Shown one piece after another: positions 22,301-34,260 of a stretch of 64,000 nt of DNA. The stretch comes from Trichopria drosophilae (lineage: Eukaryota; Arthropoda; Insecta; Hymenoptera; Diapriidae). Below the pieces are notes generated by a model. That model saw only the letters and a program-made list of their open reading frames with translations. It had not been told where the DNA came from and did not search any database. Each line of letters begins with the position of its first letter. Position 1 is the stretch's first letter. Both the position numbers and the translations under genes were made by a program. The stretch covers positions 16,820,001-16,884,000 of the forward strand of contig CM059586.1 in assembly GCA_030407085.1 (NCBI GenBank), written 5' to 3'.

Positions 22301-22830
22301 AATAAAGGAAGAAAGATATGATGAGTGGCGGTGAGGCCATTGCGACAGCTCCAAAAAAAATTCTGCACTTGGCTCGACTATCTTTACCCTCGTCCACGTT
22401 TTCTTATAAAACGTCTTTTTCATTTATGATTTACGCCGTTTCCGCACCGACGCTTAATGTCCATCGACCGCCTTCAGAACCTACTCCAACATGCAAGTAT
22501 ACCGAAACCGCTTCACCTTAATGGCTTCCGCTTCCGGTGTCTCAATTTCGCATTCCCGACGCTTTGCTTTCAAGCCGCAAACCTCGTTCTTTCTCTCACC
22601 TCCCCCACGTCGATCCCCCCACCCCCTCCCCTACGGCCCCCAGCCGCCCCAATGCCCCCCTGTGGTTCCGCAACAGCCACAGTTCCTTTTTAACGCCCCT
22701 CAGCACACACGTGCTTTTTTCCGCGAAAAAGCTCGCGGGGAAACGTATATCGCGTATGCGGCACACGAAAAGACAAGAAAGATGATCGTCAGATTTATGA
22801 AAAGATTTGGATAAATCGTTTATATGCGTA
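22301..22830. other. Non-repetitive, C-rich island
   Basis: Plus-strand pyrimidine/C-rich block (about 22580-22680, 'cccccaccccctcccct') within a locally CpG-containing region. Three overlapping plus-strand frames of 78-107 codons are open here, which is what a C-rich composition produces by chance. None looks like a protein family and proline runs follow the base bias. Possibly regulatory host DNA. Confidence 0.3.
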
Positions 22831-23056
22831 TGAGGAAAAGCAATTCAAGTAAGCCTAAGGGTTTTCCGCAATGATGAATTACGTTCGATCCATGAATCCC
22901 TAAAGTGCACGGGAGTCTCCAGCCCGGTGTATGGACGGAATTTGAAAATTTTTTGTGTTACGAATTTCACATGATTTCAAAGAGGCAGTTCTTAAAAAAT
23001 TGTTAAGAATTTTCGAAATGCTGGTGAAAACCGATTGTCGACATGCAATGAAAAGG

Positions 23057-23480
23057 TGTTTTTTGATGCAGTAGGCGTAAAGTGGCAATTTTATGCCCTC
23101 ATTTGCGGGTGTAAAATGCATATTTCACGCCTCCTGGAGCATAAAATAAATTTTTAACATTCCGTGCGTAAAACTCGATTTTACGCACTAGGGCGAAATA
23201 TTCATGTACGTAAAATCGCGCTCTACGCACGTCGTATTAAAAAATATCGTATGGAACATGGGCGAAATATCGATCTCCGACGATTGTGATTGTCTCCCTC
23301 GCTCCGCTCGGGCGACAAACTGCGCAATCGTCGAAGATTGATAATTGCGCCCTTGATGCATAATATACTATTTCGTCATAGTAGGCGTAAAGTTGCACTT
23401 TACGCCCATGATACGAAAATAGCTATTTACGCCCTCGGCGGCGTGAAATTGGCATTTTAGGCCTACTGCATCAAAAAACA
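23057..23480. mobile_element. GCGTAAAAT palindrome-array element
   Basis: Ends: 'tgttttttgatgcagtaggc' at 23057 and its exact complement 'gcctactgcatcaaaaaaca' ending at 23480. Between them are many short palindromes around (G)GCGTAAA...TTTACGC(C): near 23072, 23160-23200, 23382-23408 and 23425-23460, plus inner pair 'cgatctccgacgattg' / 'caatcgtcgaagattg'. 424 bp, non-coding. Related units continue to about 23600 ('gcgtaaaactccattttacg'). Confidence 0.7.
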
Positions 23481-23619
23481 ATGTTTAAATATCAGGCCTA
23501 GAATTTTCATCCTCATGAACCTTGAGCCCGGCTTTGCCGTCTCTCAGGTTCTATCGGCAATGCGTAAAACTCCATTTTACGCCCTTGATACAAAAATAAC
23601 TATTTTTTTCGAAATTTCT

Positions 23620-24125
23620 TGAACCTGCAGATAAATTCAAATTTTAAATAATAAATGTTATATTGTTATGAACAAAACTACTACTGAAGTCAAACTCAGT
23701 CAGACCAACATTTTATTACCGGGGAGTATCATCAGGGGGAAACAATCTATCCTGTCAATTTTAGTTAACTAATCGGTTAGTAAAAATGTATCCTGCTAGG
23801 GATGAAGAGTTGGTTTATTGTTGATTGAACCAAACTGTCTCGTATTGTACATCCTCTTCAGGACGTCTGATTATACTGCATTGTACTGCAGTGTAGTATT
23901 AAGTACATCTGCAACTTCCTCTCCAAATTGTCCTATATTCGGAGATTGTGCTGGATATACTAACAGGATTATAAGCTGCATTCAGGATATTCGGAGGACA
24001 ACCTCGAAAGGATGGGTTTTATGGATGAATGGCGCAGAGACTGTTTCTGAAAATGTAACTAGAACTTTTTAATATTACAATTTAAAAAAAAAACCAATGG
24101 TTACAATTAAGTAAGTTTCACTTAT
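23620..24125. other. A+T-rich stretch without a gene
   Basis: No recognisable feature. An 84-codon open frame at 23818-24072 has no family resemblance. Confidence 0.35.
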
Positions 24126-24129
24126 TAGA

Positions 24130-25880
24130 AATGGGCGGAACAAAATACCGGCTATGTACAGCCCAGTACTGGTACCAGTTACTGATTAAGGGAAATGTGT
24201 CAGTACTGGCATTAACATCGCCAAAGTACTGACCTAGTACTGACGGCCAGTATTATTCTCGGTATTGGCAGATAACTGATGCTGCCGGAATAAATTAGTA
24301 CTGACACATTACGGAATGATAGTACTATCTTCGGTATTGATCGATTACTGATCGCCGGAGAAAATCAGTACTAATGTAGTACTAATTGCCATTACTGCGG
24401 TCGGTATAAAATGATTACTGAGCCCCGAAGCAAATCACTACTGACTCAATACTGACTGCCAGTACTTTTTTCGGTATTAAGTAACAACTGGCCGCCGGAA
24501 CAAGTCAGTACTGAAACATTACTGGCTACCAGTACTATTGTCGTAAATGATTACTAACCGTCGAAATAAATCAGTACTGACAGAGTACTGACTGACAGAA
24601 CTGTTGTAGGTAATGTTGTAGATAATGATTATCCACGTAGAAATTTGCGTAGCTTGCCGGAGTTAACCACCGGCATATTGATACCCAGTACTGATTTTCT
24701 GTAAGGAATCAGTACTGCCTGCACCACAGTAAAAGTACTGACCCAGTACAAATACACAGTAATAATAATAATAATAATAATAATAAACGTCTTTATTGTA
24801 CAAAGATACAAAGTTGTACAATGGGCGAGACACAGCACAAGCTGTTTTACAGCCTGACCCAGTACCGATTTTCGGAGAGGAATCAATACTGCTTGAACCG
24901 CTGTAAAAGAATTGAACTAGTACTAACAATCAGTACTGATATACGGAGTCGAGATAATACCGACTTCCGTACCACATCAGTACTGACCATGTTCTGACAG
25001 TCAGTAGCCGTGATCATGAGTTAATCAGTATTGGCAACCGGAGTAAATCAGTACCGACAAGATACTACTGCTCAGTATTGACATTCGGAGCCGAGTTAGT
25101 ACTGACTTCGGTACTATATCAGAATTGGCCCCGTACTAACAATCAGTGATAGTGTCCGAAACGAAATTTATGTTAATATAAATTTGATTCGATATAATTT
25201 GTAGTCAAATTACTTTCAAAATATATTTTTTTCCGAATAATAAATACCCAAACTCGATGTTCTATATAAAAGTAAAATACGTTAGTAATATGCAATGACA
25301 GGATAAAATATTAGACGATAGATATGTAACAGTTCTAGACGTATTACTAATAATATAAGGAAAATAATGAGATACAAATTATTATATTTTACAATAGATA
25401 CATACACAAAACATTTCAACGAGATTTTTTCAGACTTGTTTGGGTATGTTACATATATTTACTTGCGAGTACGTTAAATTAATGGTGTAAAAGTAGCATA
25501 AGGATATACATAAATATTTTCCTAATAACAAATATTATATATCATATAATTTTTATAAAATTTATTCCGACTGCAAGTTTTACATTTTGTTGTGCACATA
25601 TGGATATCAATAGTCTCGAAAGCATTTCTAATCAGTATTGGTCCATTGTTAATTTGGAACTGGCAATTAGTACTAATTCAGCACTGATTTTCAGTACTGT
25701 CGGTCAGTACTGATCCGGTATTGCTCTTTTCCAGCAGTCAGTACTGGGCAGCGTTACATGCCGGTGTTGGCCCAGTACCGGCCCAGTACTAGTGGTCAGT
25801 ACTGCAACCCCGGCAGTCAGTACTGTATCAGTACCTTGCCGGTAATATTTCGGTACTAATTTCTACCTGAGTAAGAAAAT
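24130..25880. mobile_element. CAGTACTG palindrome-array element
   Basis: Dozens of copies of the 8-bp palindrome CAGTACTG or one-off variants, at irregular 20-45-bp spacing, in 24140-25150 and 25620-25870. An A+T-rich core (25150-25620) lacks them. Recurrent context is (A/T)AAATCAGTACTGAC and CxGTATT(G/A). The right terminus, reverse complemented, is CTCAGGTAGAAATTAGTACC, which resembles the CCTGATCAGG-family terminus CCCGAGCAGAAATTTGTTCA. The left terminus near 24130 ('ggaacaaaataccggct') is less clear. No coding. A second block lies at 27030-27540. Confidence 0.6.
24757..24858 (-). mobile_element. Retroposon 3' end with (TTA)n tail
   Basis: Minus strand: 'ctgtgtctcgcccattgtac', then 'tttgtacaataaagac' (AATAAA-like signal) and a (TTA)n tail (AAT units at 24757-24788). 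It interrupts the CAGTACTG array, which resumes at about 24858. A second 3' end with the same AATAAA-(TTA)n layout lies at 26226-26310. Only 3' UTR sequence remains, so its class (LINE or SINE) cannot be told. Confidence 0.5.
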
Positions 25881-27025
25881 CATGAGGTATTTTATAATCG
25901 CATAGTAATTTTCGTTATTTGTAATATATGTATAAATGCTGATAATGTTTTTTTTTACACAATTACTTTAATGAGGTTATACAAATTAACTATGTTGCTA
26001 GGGAGTTTACGACCTACAGTTAAAGTACTGCATCGAATGTAAAGAGTATACTGAGATAAATTGTACAGAAAATTTTCCTATACTTACCATTTAACGTTAT
26101 TATACTAATGCTATTTATTTGCAGACAAATTTCTAATCAGATTTTTTAACAACCATTTTAACGAAAAATATGTACAAGATTATATTTCTGACAAACATTC
26201 CAAATAAATATTTATTTGATTCATGCAATAAATAATAATAAGTTTTCTTTATTGAACAACAGAAAATTGAACGCGCTAGACAAAGCATTGAATTTGCTGC
26301 AAAGCATCAGGAGATGTACAAGTGGTTTTGTTTATACATTATAAATGTTTGACAAACAGTTCTTTCTAGTGAACCTTAACAAAGAAAATATTATGTAAAG
26401 TCACATAAATGTTTACTTGAATATACAACATTTTTATTATCGTGCACAATAACGTAGAACAACGTAACCATCAATTTTTCGAATTTATTTTAATTTTATA
26501 TGAAAGTATTATTCCGCCGGTTTTCACTGATATTTTGTGATAATATCTCGGGAACACTAGGATCATAATGTGTAATCGTCGGAAACGCAAGAGAGGTCCA
26601 TAAAGATGAATATCTGTAAAAAAGAATATCATCATAAAAACGCGGAGGAAAGAACGGACAAAGGGAGTAAAAAATGTATGAATCGGTGCACGCGAGAGTA
26701 GGTAAACTTTTCTGTAAACGGAAAACACGTTGAACGTAAAAATGTTTTGCGTATTAAAAAAGATTATTTTACTACCATCGCAATTTTTGCATTTTACCCG
26801 ATATTTGTTAAATATGCATTAACTTTTAGAAAGTTGTGTAAATGTTCAGTTAGTTTAAAATAATTCTTATTCGTTCTAATCTGTATTTATTGCACCAATA
26901 TCTAACTAAAGATTTAACATTCGTTACATTTATTTATTCAATATTTCAAAGTTTATTTATGACTTTAACGAGTAATCACATTTTTCATATAGACTAGATC
27001 AACAAGATAATGCAGGATCAATAAG
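25881..27025. other. A+T-rich stretch with a retroposon 3' end
   Basis: Holds at 26226-26310 (minus strand) 'gctttgcagcaaattcaatg', then 'gttgttcaataaagaaaac' and a short (TTA)n tail, like the fragment at 24757-24858. No gene otherwise. Confidence 0.4.
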
Positions 27026-27029
27026 GGAA

Positions 27030-27535
27030 TAAAAGCCCAGCAAAATACTGACCCGCTACTGGCAGTCAGTACGGATTAACGGAAATGAGTCAGTCCTAGC
27101 AGAACACCGGCGAAAAACTGATCTAGTACTGGTATACAGTACTGTTTGCGATAATAAATCAGTACTGTCAATAATGTCACCAAAGTACTATCCCAGTAGC
27201 GGTAGCCAGTACTGTATAGGCTAAATGAGTACTGACTGTTAGAGCAAATTACGACTGACACAGTACTGGCTAACATTAGTGTCATCGGTAAGAAATAAGG
27301 TCTGACTGCCGGAGTACGTCAGTACTGCCAATACTGATTACCAGTACTAATTTTCAGTGCCAATCTATGACTGATTCCAAAAAAAGTCAGTACTAATGCA
27401 GTACTTAGTGACAGTGCTGCTTTATGATATTAAAGAATAATTACTCCTAGTAAATATATCAGAGGTACACCGGAATTCGCTACCAGAATAAATACTGACT
27501 CAGTACTGGGTAAAACTAATTTAAGTAGTCACTAT
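27030..27535. repeat. Second CAGTACTG palindrome block
   Basis: About 25 CAGTACTG-like palindromes between 27045 and 27515, with the same context as 24130-25880 ('aaatcagtactgtcaa', 'gtcagtactaatgcagtact'). Either a separate copy or the far part of one element interrupted by 25881-27025. It ends where the GTCGG foldback has inserted. Confidence 0.6.
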
Positions 27536-27538
27536 TGT

Positions 27539-27755
27539 GGGTGCGGGTCGAAAAAACGACCAACCAAAAAGCCGACAGGTCAAAAAAACGACAATTGAAA
27601 AGCCAACAGTAAAAAAACCGACACTTCAAAAAATGACTGTCCGCTTGTCAATGTGACTTATTTTTATGTCTCGGCTTTTTGACTGTCGGCTTTTTGATGG
27701 TAGATTTTTTGACTGTTGGTTTTTTGACATGTCGGTTTTTTTACCCTCAACCACC
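27539..27755. mobile_element. 217-bp foldback made of GTCGGTTTTTTGA units
   Basis: The left half has units 'aaaaagccgacaggtcaaaa' and 'aaaaaaaccgacacttcaaa'. The right half has their complements ('ttttgactgtcggctttttg', 'ttgacatgtcggttttttta'). ATTGT occurs at both outer edges (27534-27538 and 27756-27760), a possible 5-bp target duplication. The same unit type forms the outer arms of the larger foldback at 44701-46335. Non-coding. Confidence 0.65.
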
Positions 27756-27760
27756 ATTGT

Positions 27761-28490
27761 CTATTGAAGCTATACCACTAGTAAAAGTACTGTGTTGGAT
27801 TTTTTAAGCTACTCTTAAAACATTAAAAATGTAAAAAAAATTACATTTTGGGATTTATACAAAAAACATCATAGAACTTTTGTAATAAATAATTTAATTC
27901 CAGTTGTAATTTCCCAAGCCTCCAAAAAAGCGTCCACCACTGCCTAGAATGGGAAAATGAAAAAAAATTATCATTACACAAAAAATTAACAGGTTGTCTA
28001 AAAAATAAAATGGAACAAAATAATAAAGTTTTTACAAATACATCTCCAGCGAAAATTTAATGATTTTTTACCTGCCAAAGTTACATTTTTTACTTGATAG
28101 GAGATTATATATATATATAAATTACATATAAAGCTAGAGATTCATGGAATGGAAAAACATATAAGAAGTTGCAATACAAGTCAAACGGATCGAATGATTT
28201 GTCTTCGTTTGATAAAGGCAGCGAATTGTAAAGTGAAATGTTGGTTGAAATTAAAGATTAATCAATTAAAAAATCTTCATTAAGTATCAACAGTTAGTAA
28301 TATTTTTTTTGAGTTCTTACATTTCCAAAAATTTACTTCAATCTTTCTTGTTTAATTTCGCACTATTGCTCCTTATAGTGAACCTCCACTACATGTAAGT
28401 GATCAACTATTTATAATTTTTGTTTTAATAATTGATATATTGCAACATCAATTTTCTAAATAGCTAATACACAAACAGCAATTAAGATAT
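27761..28490. other. A+T-rich stretch without a gene
   Basis: No feature recognised, apart from a short (TA)n run near 28108. Confidence 0.4.
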
Positions 28491-29450
28491 CCCATTTTGA
28501 TCTTCGATTGTGGAACAATTCATCTGAAGAGTTCTGCGGAAGCTTATTCATCGTTCTCCATTTCTTCGATACGATTCTTCGTGACACTTGGCGCACTGCG
28601 ATAACTCAAGCACGCACCAAATTGCCGTCAGTTACGTAAATCAAAGAAAATCTCGGCGATTAACTAGCAAAATTAATCTCTACACGTATTTTTCATTCTT
28701 GGGAAAAATAAAGGAGAACACATCGTATTTGCATACTCGTACATCATCCGAAAACTTTTTATCCAAACTTTTCCGTCTCGCTCGTTCTCTCAGCAAGTTG
28801 CATTCTGGGTCGTTCTTTTCACCCTTCCATCGCGTCTGAGGGCTCGGCCTTTTGCAACGTTCTTCTTCATCAGCCATTTTCTTCCGGTACATCGCTGCAA
28901 TTTATGGAGTCTCTCAAGGAATGCCGGATGCATCCCGTCGCATCCGAGGAAGATGGCCGAAGCTTGGCTTACCGAGGGAAGGACGAGGACAACTGATGGC
29001 GAAGCTGAAGCTTGGAGGGGGCGCAAACCGATAAATTGTCGGCCGTAAAACGTCGCTAAGGAAGCGAGCTTACGCCGAAGCGAGAATTTTTTCACCATAA
29101 TGTACACACCCTCAAGTGCCAGGACGCTACTTCTCTTCGAGACATTTATGGCGAAAACAGAAACTGCCGCGGTAATTGCTCCCGAGTGAACAGAGAACGT
29201 CATGAACAGACACGAATTACTCCTGGAGTGTAAGCGAGAGACAGAAAGGTGGTAGGTCGAAAGTTAAAACGAATCTTATTATCGCGAACAAAGGCTTGTT
29301 TCCCTAATTCGCATGACTTGTTAGCGAGTTTAGTTAGTCAGGCGGTTTTACCAGTCAAAAAGGTTACCATCAGGTAGCATTAGAATCATTTTGCTTCGCG
29401 GAGGATCCCGAATGAATAGGACTTGGTTTGGTGATTTTTAAGAAAAGAAG
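28491..29450. other. Non-repetitive island, higher GC and CpG
   Basis: Single-copy-looking sequence richer in GC than its surroundings. A 137-codon minus-strand frame (28790-29203) and shorter plus-strand frames overlap each other. None has recognisable domains and none is bounded by convincing splice sites. Likely host non-coding DNA; an unrecognised exon is possible. Confidence 0.3.
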
Positions 29451-31525
29451 GGTTTTAGTTAATATCGACAAAAACAGTCCTTATCTAATAAATATGTTCA
29501 TCAGGTTGTAAAATAATATTTTGATTTATTTCATTGGTTGATCTCATCATTCCAATTATCTTTGGGAACTGTATAAAATATATGTTTTATTACTCTTTTA
29601 TTGGGTAATTTGACTTCTAGAAGACAAATTAAACCCTTGAAATCGGCCCAAACTGTGCATATAGAAGACATGAAAAATAATGCAGTAAAAAATCAATGGT
29701 GCGTAAAATGTTTATACGGAAGGGTATATAGGAATTTTTGTGGTTACTGTGGTTAATATTTACACATTCTTAAAAACTAATTTAATATGGCGCCTGCAAA
29801 ATGAAAGAATCTTGTAAAATTTCAAAAGTTCGCTTTTCGAAAATAGGTACGTGTATTTGTTATTAATTCAGATAAAAAACACCGCGTGTTTTTTTATAAT
29901 ATCATGAGCATATGAATTTGTTCAAAATTCAAAATGGGGGACAAATATGTTTTGGTTTTAAGTGATTTTGGGATCATTATAAAGTAGTTGTCAGAATAGT
30001 ATTTTTTGCATATATCTAATTTATGTTCCTGCATAATGTATAAATTAATTATTTTGCCTTATAACGAGAAGATTATATTGGAGGTTGCAAGTACAATTAA
30101 TTTTCTCTAACAAGTTTTTTTCTCTAAATTTCGAAAGATTATTCAACCGGCAATAGAAAGGTTCAATTTCCAATGCATCAAATTTCTTGGTTTTTTCCTT
30201 CATTTTTTTTTCAAAAAATTAATGCCAATCTATAAAAATTCCCAAAAATACAATTTTTATCATCATTATGAAAGTTTCATTTTTTCAAATATATTTTCAA
30301 TAACTTCTAATAGGACAACCTCTTATTTTTTATACTGAGAATCATTTAGTACTAAATACAGATTTCAAAATCATTTTTCATCGTTCATGGGTAAATTTAA
30401 AATATTGTTATATAAATATATAACGACCGTTTTGGTTTTTGAAAGTCCGATAACGGATTCCTAATAAGGGATCCTATTGTATTTGGAAAATTTAATAATA
30501 GATTCGTGATCAACGACCCCAAAAACTCCCGAGTAAGAAATTTCAAATCGATAGAGTAAAAATTCTCATTTTCATCCGCTACATTGGATCCGCCATTGTC
30601 TCCCCGCACTTTTGGTCCACTTTTTGATTTTCGCCGACACAGCAAAGGGGTTAAAGGTTAATTTTGAAAATTTATTTGAAGATGAATCTATATTATTATT
30701 AAATTATTCTTTTAATCATATAAAAACAAAATGGCGACACCGTGGATGATGAAAAAAGTGACTATTTTTTTTAAGTCCTCCATGGACAAATAATGAAAAA
30801 ATTGGAAATTACGTATAAATAACTACTCTAATGGATAGAACCTTTCAGAATTATTAATTTTACAAAAATGGCATCAATATGAAGCAAAATATTTTTATCA
30901 TATAATTTTTCTATTTTTCTCCATAATGTCTATAAATTTTAACTTCTTGAAAAATTTGAAGTACCGTACTAAAGAATGCAATAAAGAAGCTGCAGTAAAA
31001 ACTTTATGATTTGTTAAAAAATGAAGTGGCTATGTCCAAAAACGAGTGGTCCAATACCAATACCGCACAAAGTGGTTAAATAATTATTTACTTTCGTCGA
31101 TTTGATTTTATTTCATTTGATCTCTTATTTAAGGTTGTTTAGATATCGCAATTATTCGGTGGAATATTATACGATCAGTACGTTTGTTATAGTAGTAGTA
31201 CATTAACAAATAGAAAATTCAGTTTACTCAACAGTGGTCATTTTCAGGCACACAAGTTCGGCAATAATATAATATGGCATTGAGAAATTTTTCTGAATTG
31301 AGGTTAGGTTGGGTTCCACGCTTGGTTGTAAATTTACAACGTTGAGCATAGATGTCGTTCGTGTACTTTTACTACGTTGGACATGGATCATTTTCCAACC
31401 CCTCCATGAATTGTTATTTTGCATTCGGGCAGGACAAAAAATCAAATTTGTAAACATTACAAGGTCCGATTTAAAATCCATAAGACGTGTAAAATTTACA
31501 CCTACTGCGACTTGTGAAGTATCCA
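29451..31525. other. A+T-rich stretch with ATGGCGGATCC-family half
   Basis: From about 30440 to 30655 the inverted unit ('aacgaccccaaaaactcccg', 'ctacattggatccgccattg') runs up to 'gcaaaggggttaaa', whose GGGGTTAA matches the TTAA-side end of related elements. A possible left partner is 'ttaaacccttgaaatcggcc' near 29626, giving a ~1-kb element, but the arms are too diverged to be sure. No gene. Confidence 0.35.
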
Positions 31526-31531
31526 ATTTAA

Positions 31532-32240
31532 CTCACTAACACCCAAAGGACACTTTTTTTTGCTTCAATTTCAATACTTTGTATCAAAATCGAAGTTGAG
31601 ACAATTTTTCAATGTCTCTCTTCAAGATACCGTGGTCAAAATTGAGTTTCAATCATCAGGAATTCCATGCTCAAAACTTAAAAAAAATAACCAAACTATT
31701 GGGAAACAGTTATTCTTCTCAATTTTTTCCAGCTATTAGAATATTAAAAATTGAAAGTTGTCAAAATATTTGTAATTTCAAAAAATGTTAGCTTTATATT
31801 CTACATCATTGGAACGACCTCAAAATGGCGTCCTCAATGAAAACTTTCTTGAAGATTTGATTTCATGAAAACCTATGAACTTTTTTTTTTTAAAGGGCAA
31901 ACGTGAATAGTTCTTAGAATTCATCGAAAAATATAGTAGAATTCGATGAATTCTTGTTATGATCTTTTTAATGATATTTTGAGACATTTATAGCTAAAGT
32001 TTTTATAAAAATTATTTACGAAAAATTCTGAAAAAATGTTATCGTATTCTATGCTGAATTCTAACCGTTTCTTGTTGTTTGTAATCTTGATAGTTTTAGA
32101 TGAAATGAATTCTAAATATTATGTTTAGAATTCTTTTTGTCTCAAAAACTTTCAACTTTTAGAAAAAAATTGCAAAAAAAAACAAAAAAAGCTTTCAACT
32201 TGCTATACACAGTCAATTTTATGACTTTTGAAATTAATAA
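31532..32240. mobile_element. Half of a TTAA-flanked foldback element
   Basis: TTAA (31528-31531) then CTCACTAACACCCAAAGGAC, followed by 'tactttgtatcaaaatcgaa', 'ggtcaaaattgagtttcaat', 'acctcaaaatggcgtcctca' and 'agaattcatcgaaaaatata'. These match in order the left half of the complete copy at 55660-56899. The inverted right half is missing or beyond recognition. Confidence 0.55.
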
Positions 32241-33375
32241 AAAATTAAATTGATCATTAGGGTTTTTCTAGGGAACTGCAAAATATACGATCAAACATTG
32301 CACTCATCGAGCGAATTTCAAGACTTCGAAAAATTTCAGCGAAGGAGTTGTTTATTAATGTATGAATAAATTTTCGGGAAAGTTTCATCTACATTGCATT
32401 AATAATGTAAAAGTTATGAATGTTTAAAGTTGGAAGAGGACCTGTAGATCTGCGCCACGGAGATGGCCGTCGACCATTACCATCTTTATACATTCATTAC
32501 TAAAAACGTACCTTTTGATTTTTGTGCAAACAAATAAACTGGAGCCTAGTAAAGCTCAAAAATAATTTTCATTTTTAGCAAAATATAATCGGATATTATA
32601 ACCTTGGAGTAAAATGAGAAGGGCAGACGGATCTTTGACCAATTGTGGCAGCGTTCCAGTCACACTACTATCAGTTCGTGCAGTGGCAGCACCATCTATG
32701 AGAAACGCGCAGCGGTATGATGAGACCATCGTCCCTTACTAAATCATATTGTAAAAAATATTAATAAAGATGCAAAAAATGGGTAGTTAAGGCTGCCATT
32801 CGACCAAAACTGAATATTTGTAATTTGAAAAATGAGTAACTTAGAAGTCAATAAAGCTTTTTCTGGAGTTGTCTAAAGTGACACGTACCACTTTGCAGGT
32901 TTACAATCGATTTAAATTGATAACCCGCAAAATGATGTACTTTTAAAACTACGTTCAACATGAATTTCATCGATACAGAAGTATTTGAGATATCGCGTCC
33001 ACCGGTTTCAAAATTAAAGTCGTTTTGAGAAAAACGTAATTAAAGTTTCAACTCGGCAGGTTTGCAAGGTGAAGAGACGGAACGACAGCTCATTATCTTG
33101 AAGGGTTTTACTCCAAATTACCTGAAGTTTTACGAAAATATTTCTAAGAAGTTACACTTTCATTAAAAAATTAAACAGAAAAAGATTTTTCGAAGTTATA
33201 AGACTGTACTTAGTAGTAGCAGTAGTATAAGTTCTGCACATCCTATCTTAAACTGAAACATTTTATAAATAAGTCAAAAAGCTTAATTTAAATGGCGTAC
33301 TAATGAATTAAAGCCCGATAAAATTAATTTTATGGGTTATGCAATTTCATTACTATTTAAATTAAAAGATGTCCT
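32241..33375. other. Intergenic or intronic A+T-rich sequence
   Basis: No gene recognised. 32630-32760 is locally richer in GC ('agtggcagcaccatctatga') and shares the GATGGCAG/GGCAGCAC-type words of the 2838-3553 element. Confidence 0.35.
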
Positions 33376-33399
33376 AACAGTTTTTTTGTTCTTTCGCAG

Positions 33400-33477
33400 T
33401 CGAAGCGAGAGAAGATCAAGAGCTGAATTTCTTTAAATCGAGGAAGGTCGAAAATACAGCTGCTACGCAATTTAACG
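33400..33477 (+). CDS. Candidate host exon, 78 nt, symmetric phase
   Basis: A branch-point-like CCTAAC (33373-33378) and pyrimidine tract 'tttttttgttctttcgcag' lead to an acceptor AG at 33398-33399, and a consensus donor ACG|GTAAGT follows at 33477/33478. The 78 nt are open in exactly one frame, with 2 nt completing a codon, 25 codons, and 1 nt left over. It reads EAREDQELNFFKSRKVENTA, then ATQFN, a charged, protein-like sequence. Because the length is a multiple of 3, it could be skipped or included without a frame change. I do not recognise the protein. Flanking DNA is single-copy-looking and CpG-richer, unlike the repeats around it. Partner exons are not visible. Confidence 0.5.
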
Positions 33478-34260
33478 GTAAGTAGACGAAGACTCGTTAG
33501 ATAGATAATCGGCTACTTCATCATGCTCCCCTTCTTTCCAGACTTTTTTCTATCGACTTCCTTCTCGATCATTCGGTGTCCTCTTTCCTTATTTTTCCCA
33601 TTTTCTTTGGAGGATTGCTCCATTACAAGGCCGGGCCTCAAGCTCAAGGTGATCGGGAAAACGTTAATGCGAACCCTTTCTCCGATTAAGATCGAGCCTG
33701 ACTCACTAGCGACTATTTCGAGTCGATTACCTTCGGTTTCATGCTTTTGTTATCCTTTCTGTCCGAGGAAATTAATAAAAAAGAATCCCAAGTCGATTTT
33801 TCAAATCAGTCTGACCAGGAAGAAATATTTTCGTTTAAATCTGGATCGTAAAATCCGTACGAAATGATCGGGATTTTCTTGATTGCGTTGGAAATTCAAG
33901 ACTTTGGCAAAGCGGGATTCTAATCGGATGCACTGATTGCTCCAGCAACTTACTGCCTATCGCTAGTCGAAAGAGATTAAAGGATTCCACGTGATAGCGC
34001 AAATTTAGATACAACCTGTATATAAGAGGGCAATGTCAGGGGGGTAGGAGGGCAAGTGAAACGCAATAGGCCAGAGTCGGTATAGAGAATAAAAAGCTCC
34101 AGCCCCTATAGCTGCATCCTCCGATTCGAGCAACGAACACGAAGCGAGCAATTTATTCGCGTTGCCAATTCCCCTTTTGCAATTCTGTATTCAGCATCTC
34201 CCCATCTTGCACCCCTTCACCCACCCACACTTTGTTCTCCCGTTCCCTTTAAAAGTGTAA
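33478..34260. other. Non-repetitive island downstream of the candidate exon
   Basis: Single-copy-looking, GC-richer sequence following the donor site. It contains a 114-codon plus frame (33523-33867) without recognisable domains and a possible second acceptor 'ccccttctttccag' at about 33527-33540. Conserved intron sequence or part of a further exon are both possible. Confidence 0.3.

Noticed and set aside
22457..22814. Three overlapping plus-strand open frames of 78-107 codons
   Set aside because: All are open because of a C-rich tract; proline/serine runs follow base composition and no frame has a recognisable domain or splice context.
24663..24929. Minus-strand frames of 85-88 codons with poly-Ile or poly-Tyr
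   Set aside because: Produced by translation of the AAT microsatellite and CAGTACTG repeats.
28790..29203. 137-codon minus-strand open frame
   Set aside because: Overlaps frames on the other strand, no domain recognised, no splice sites or start context. Kept only as part of an island.
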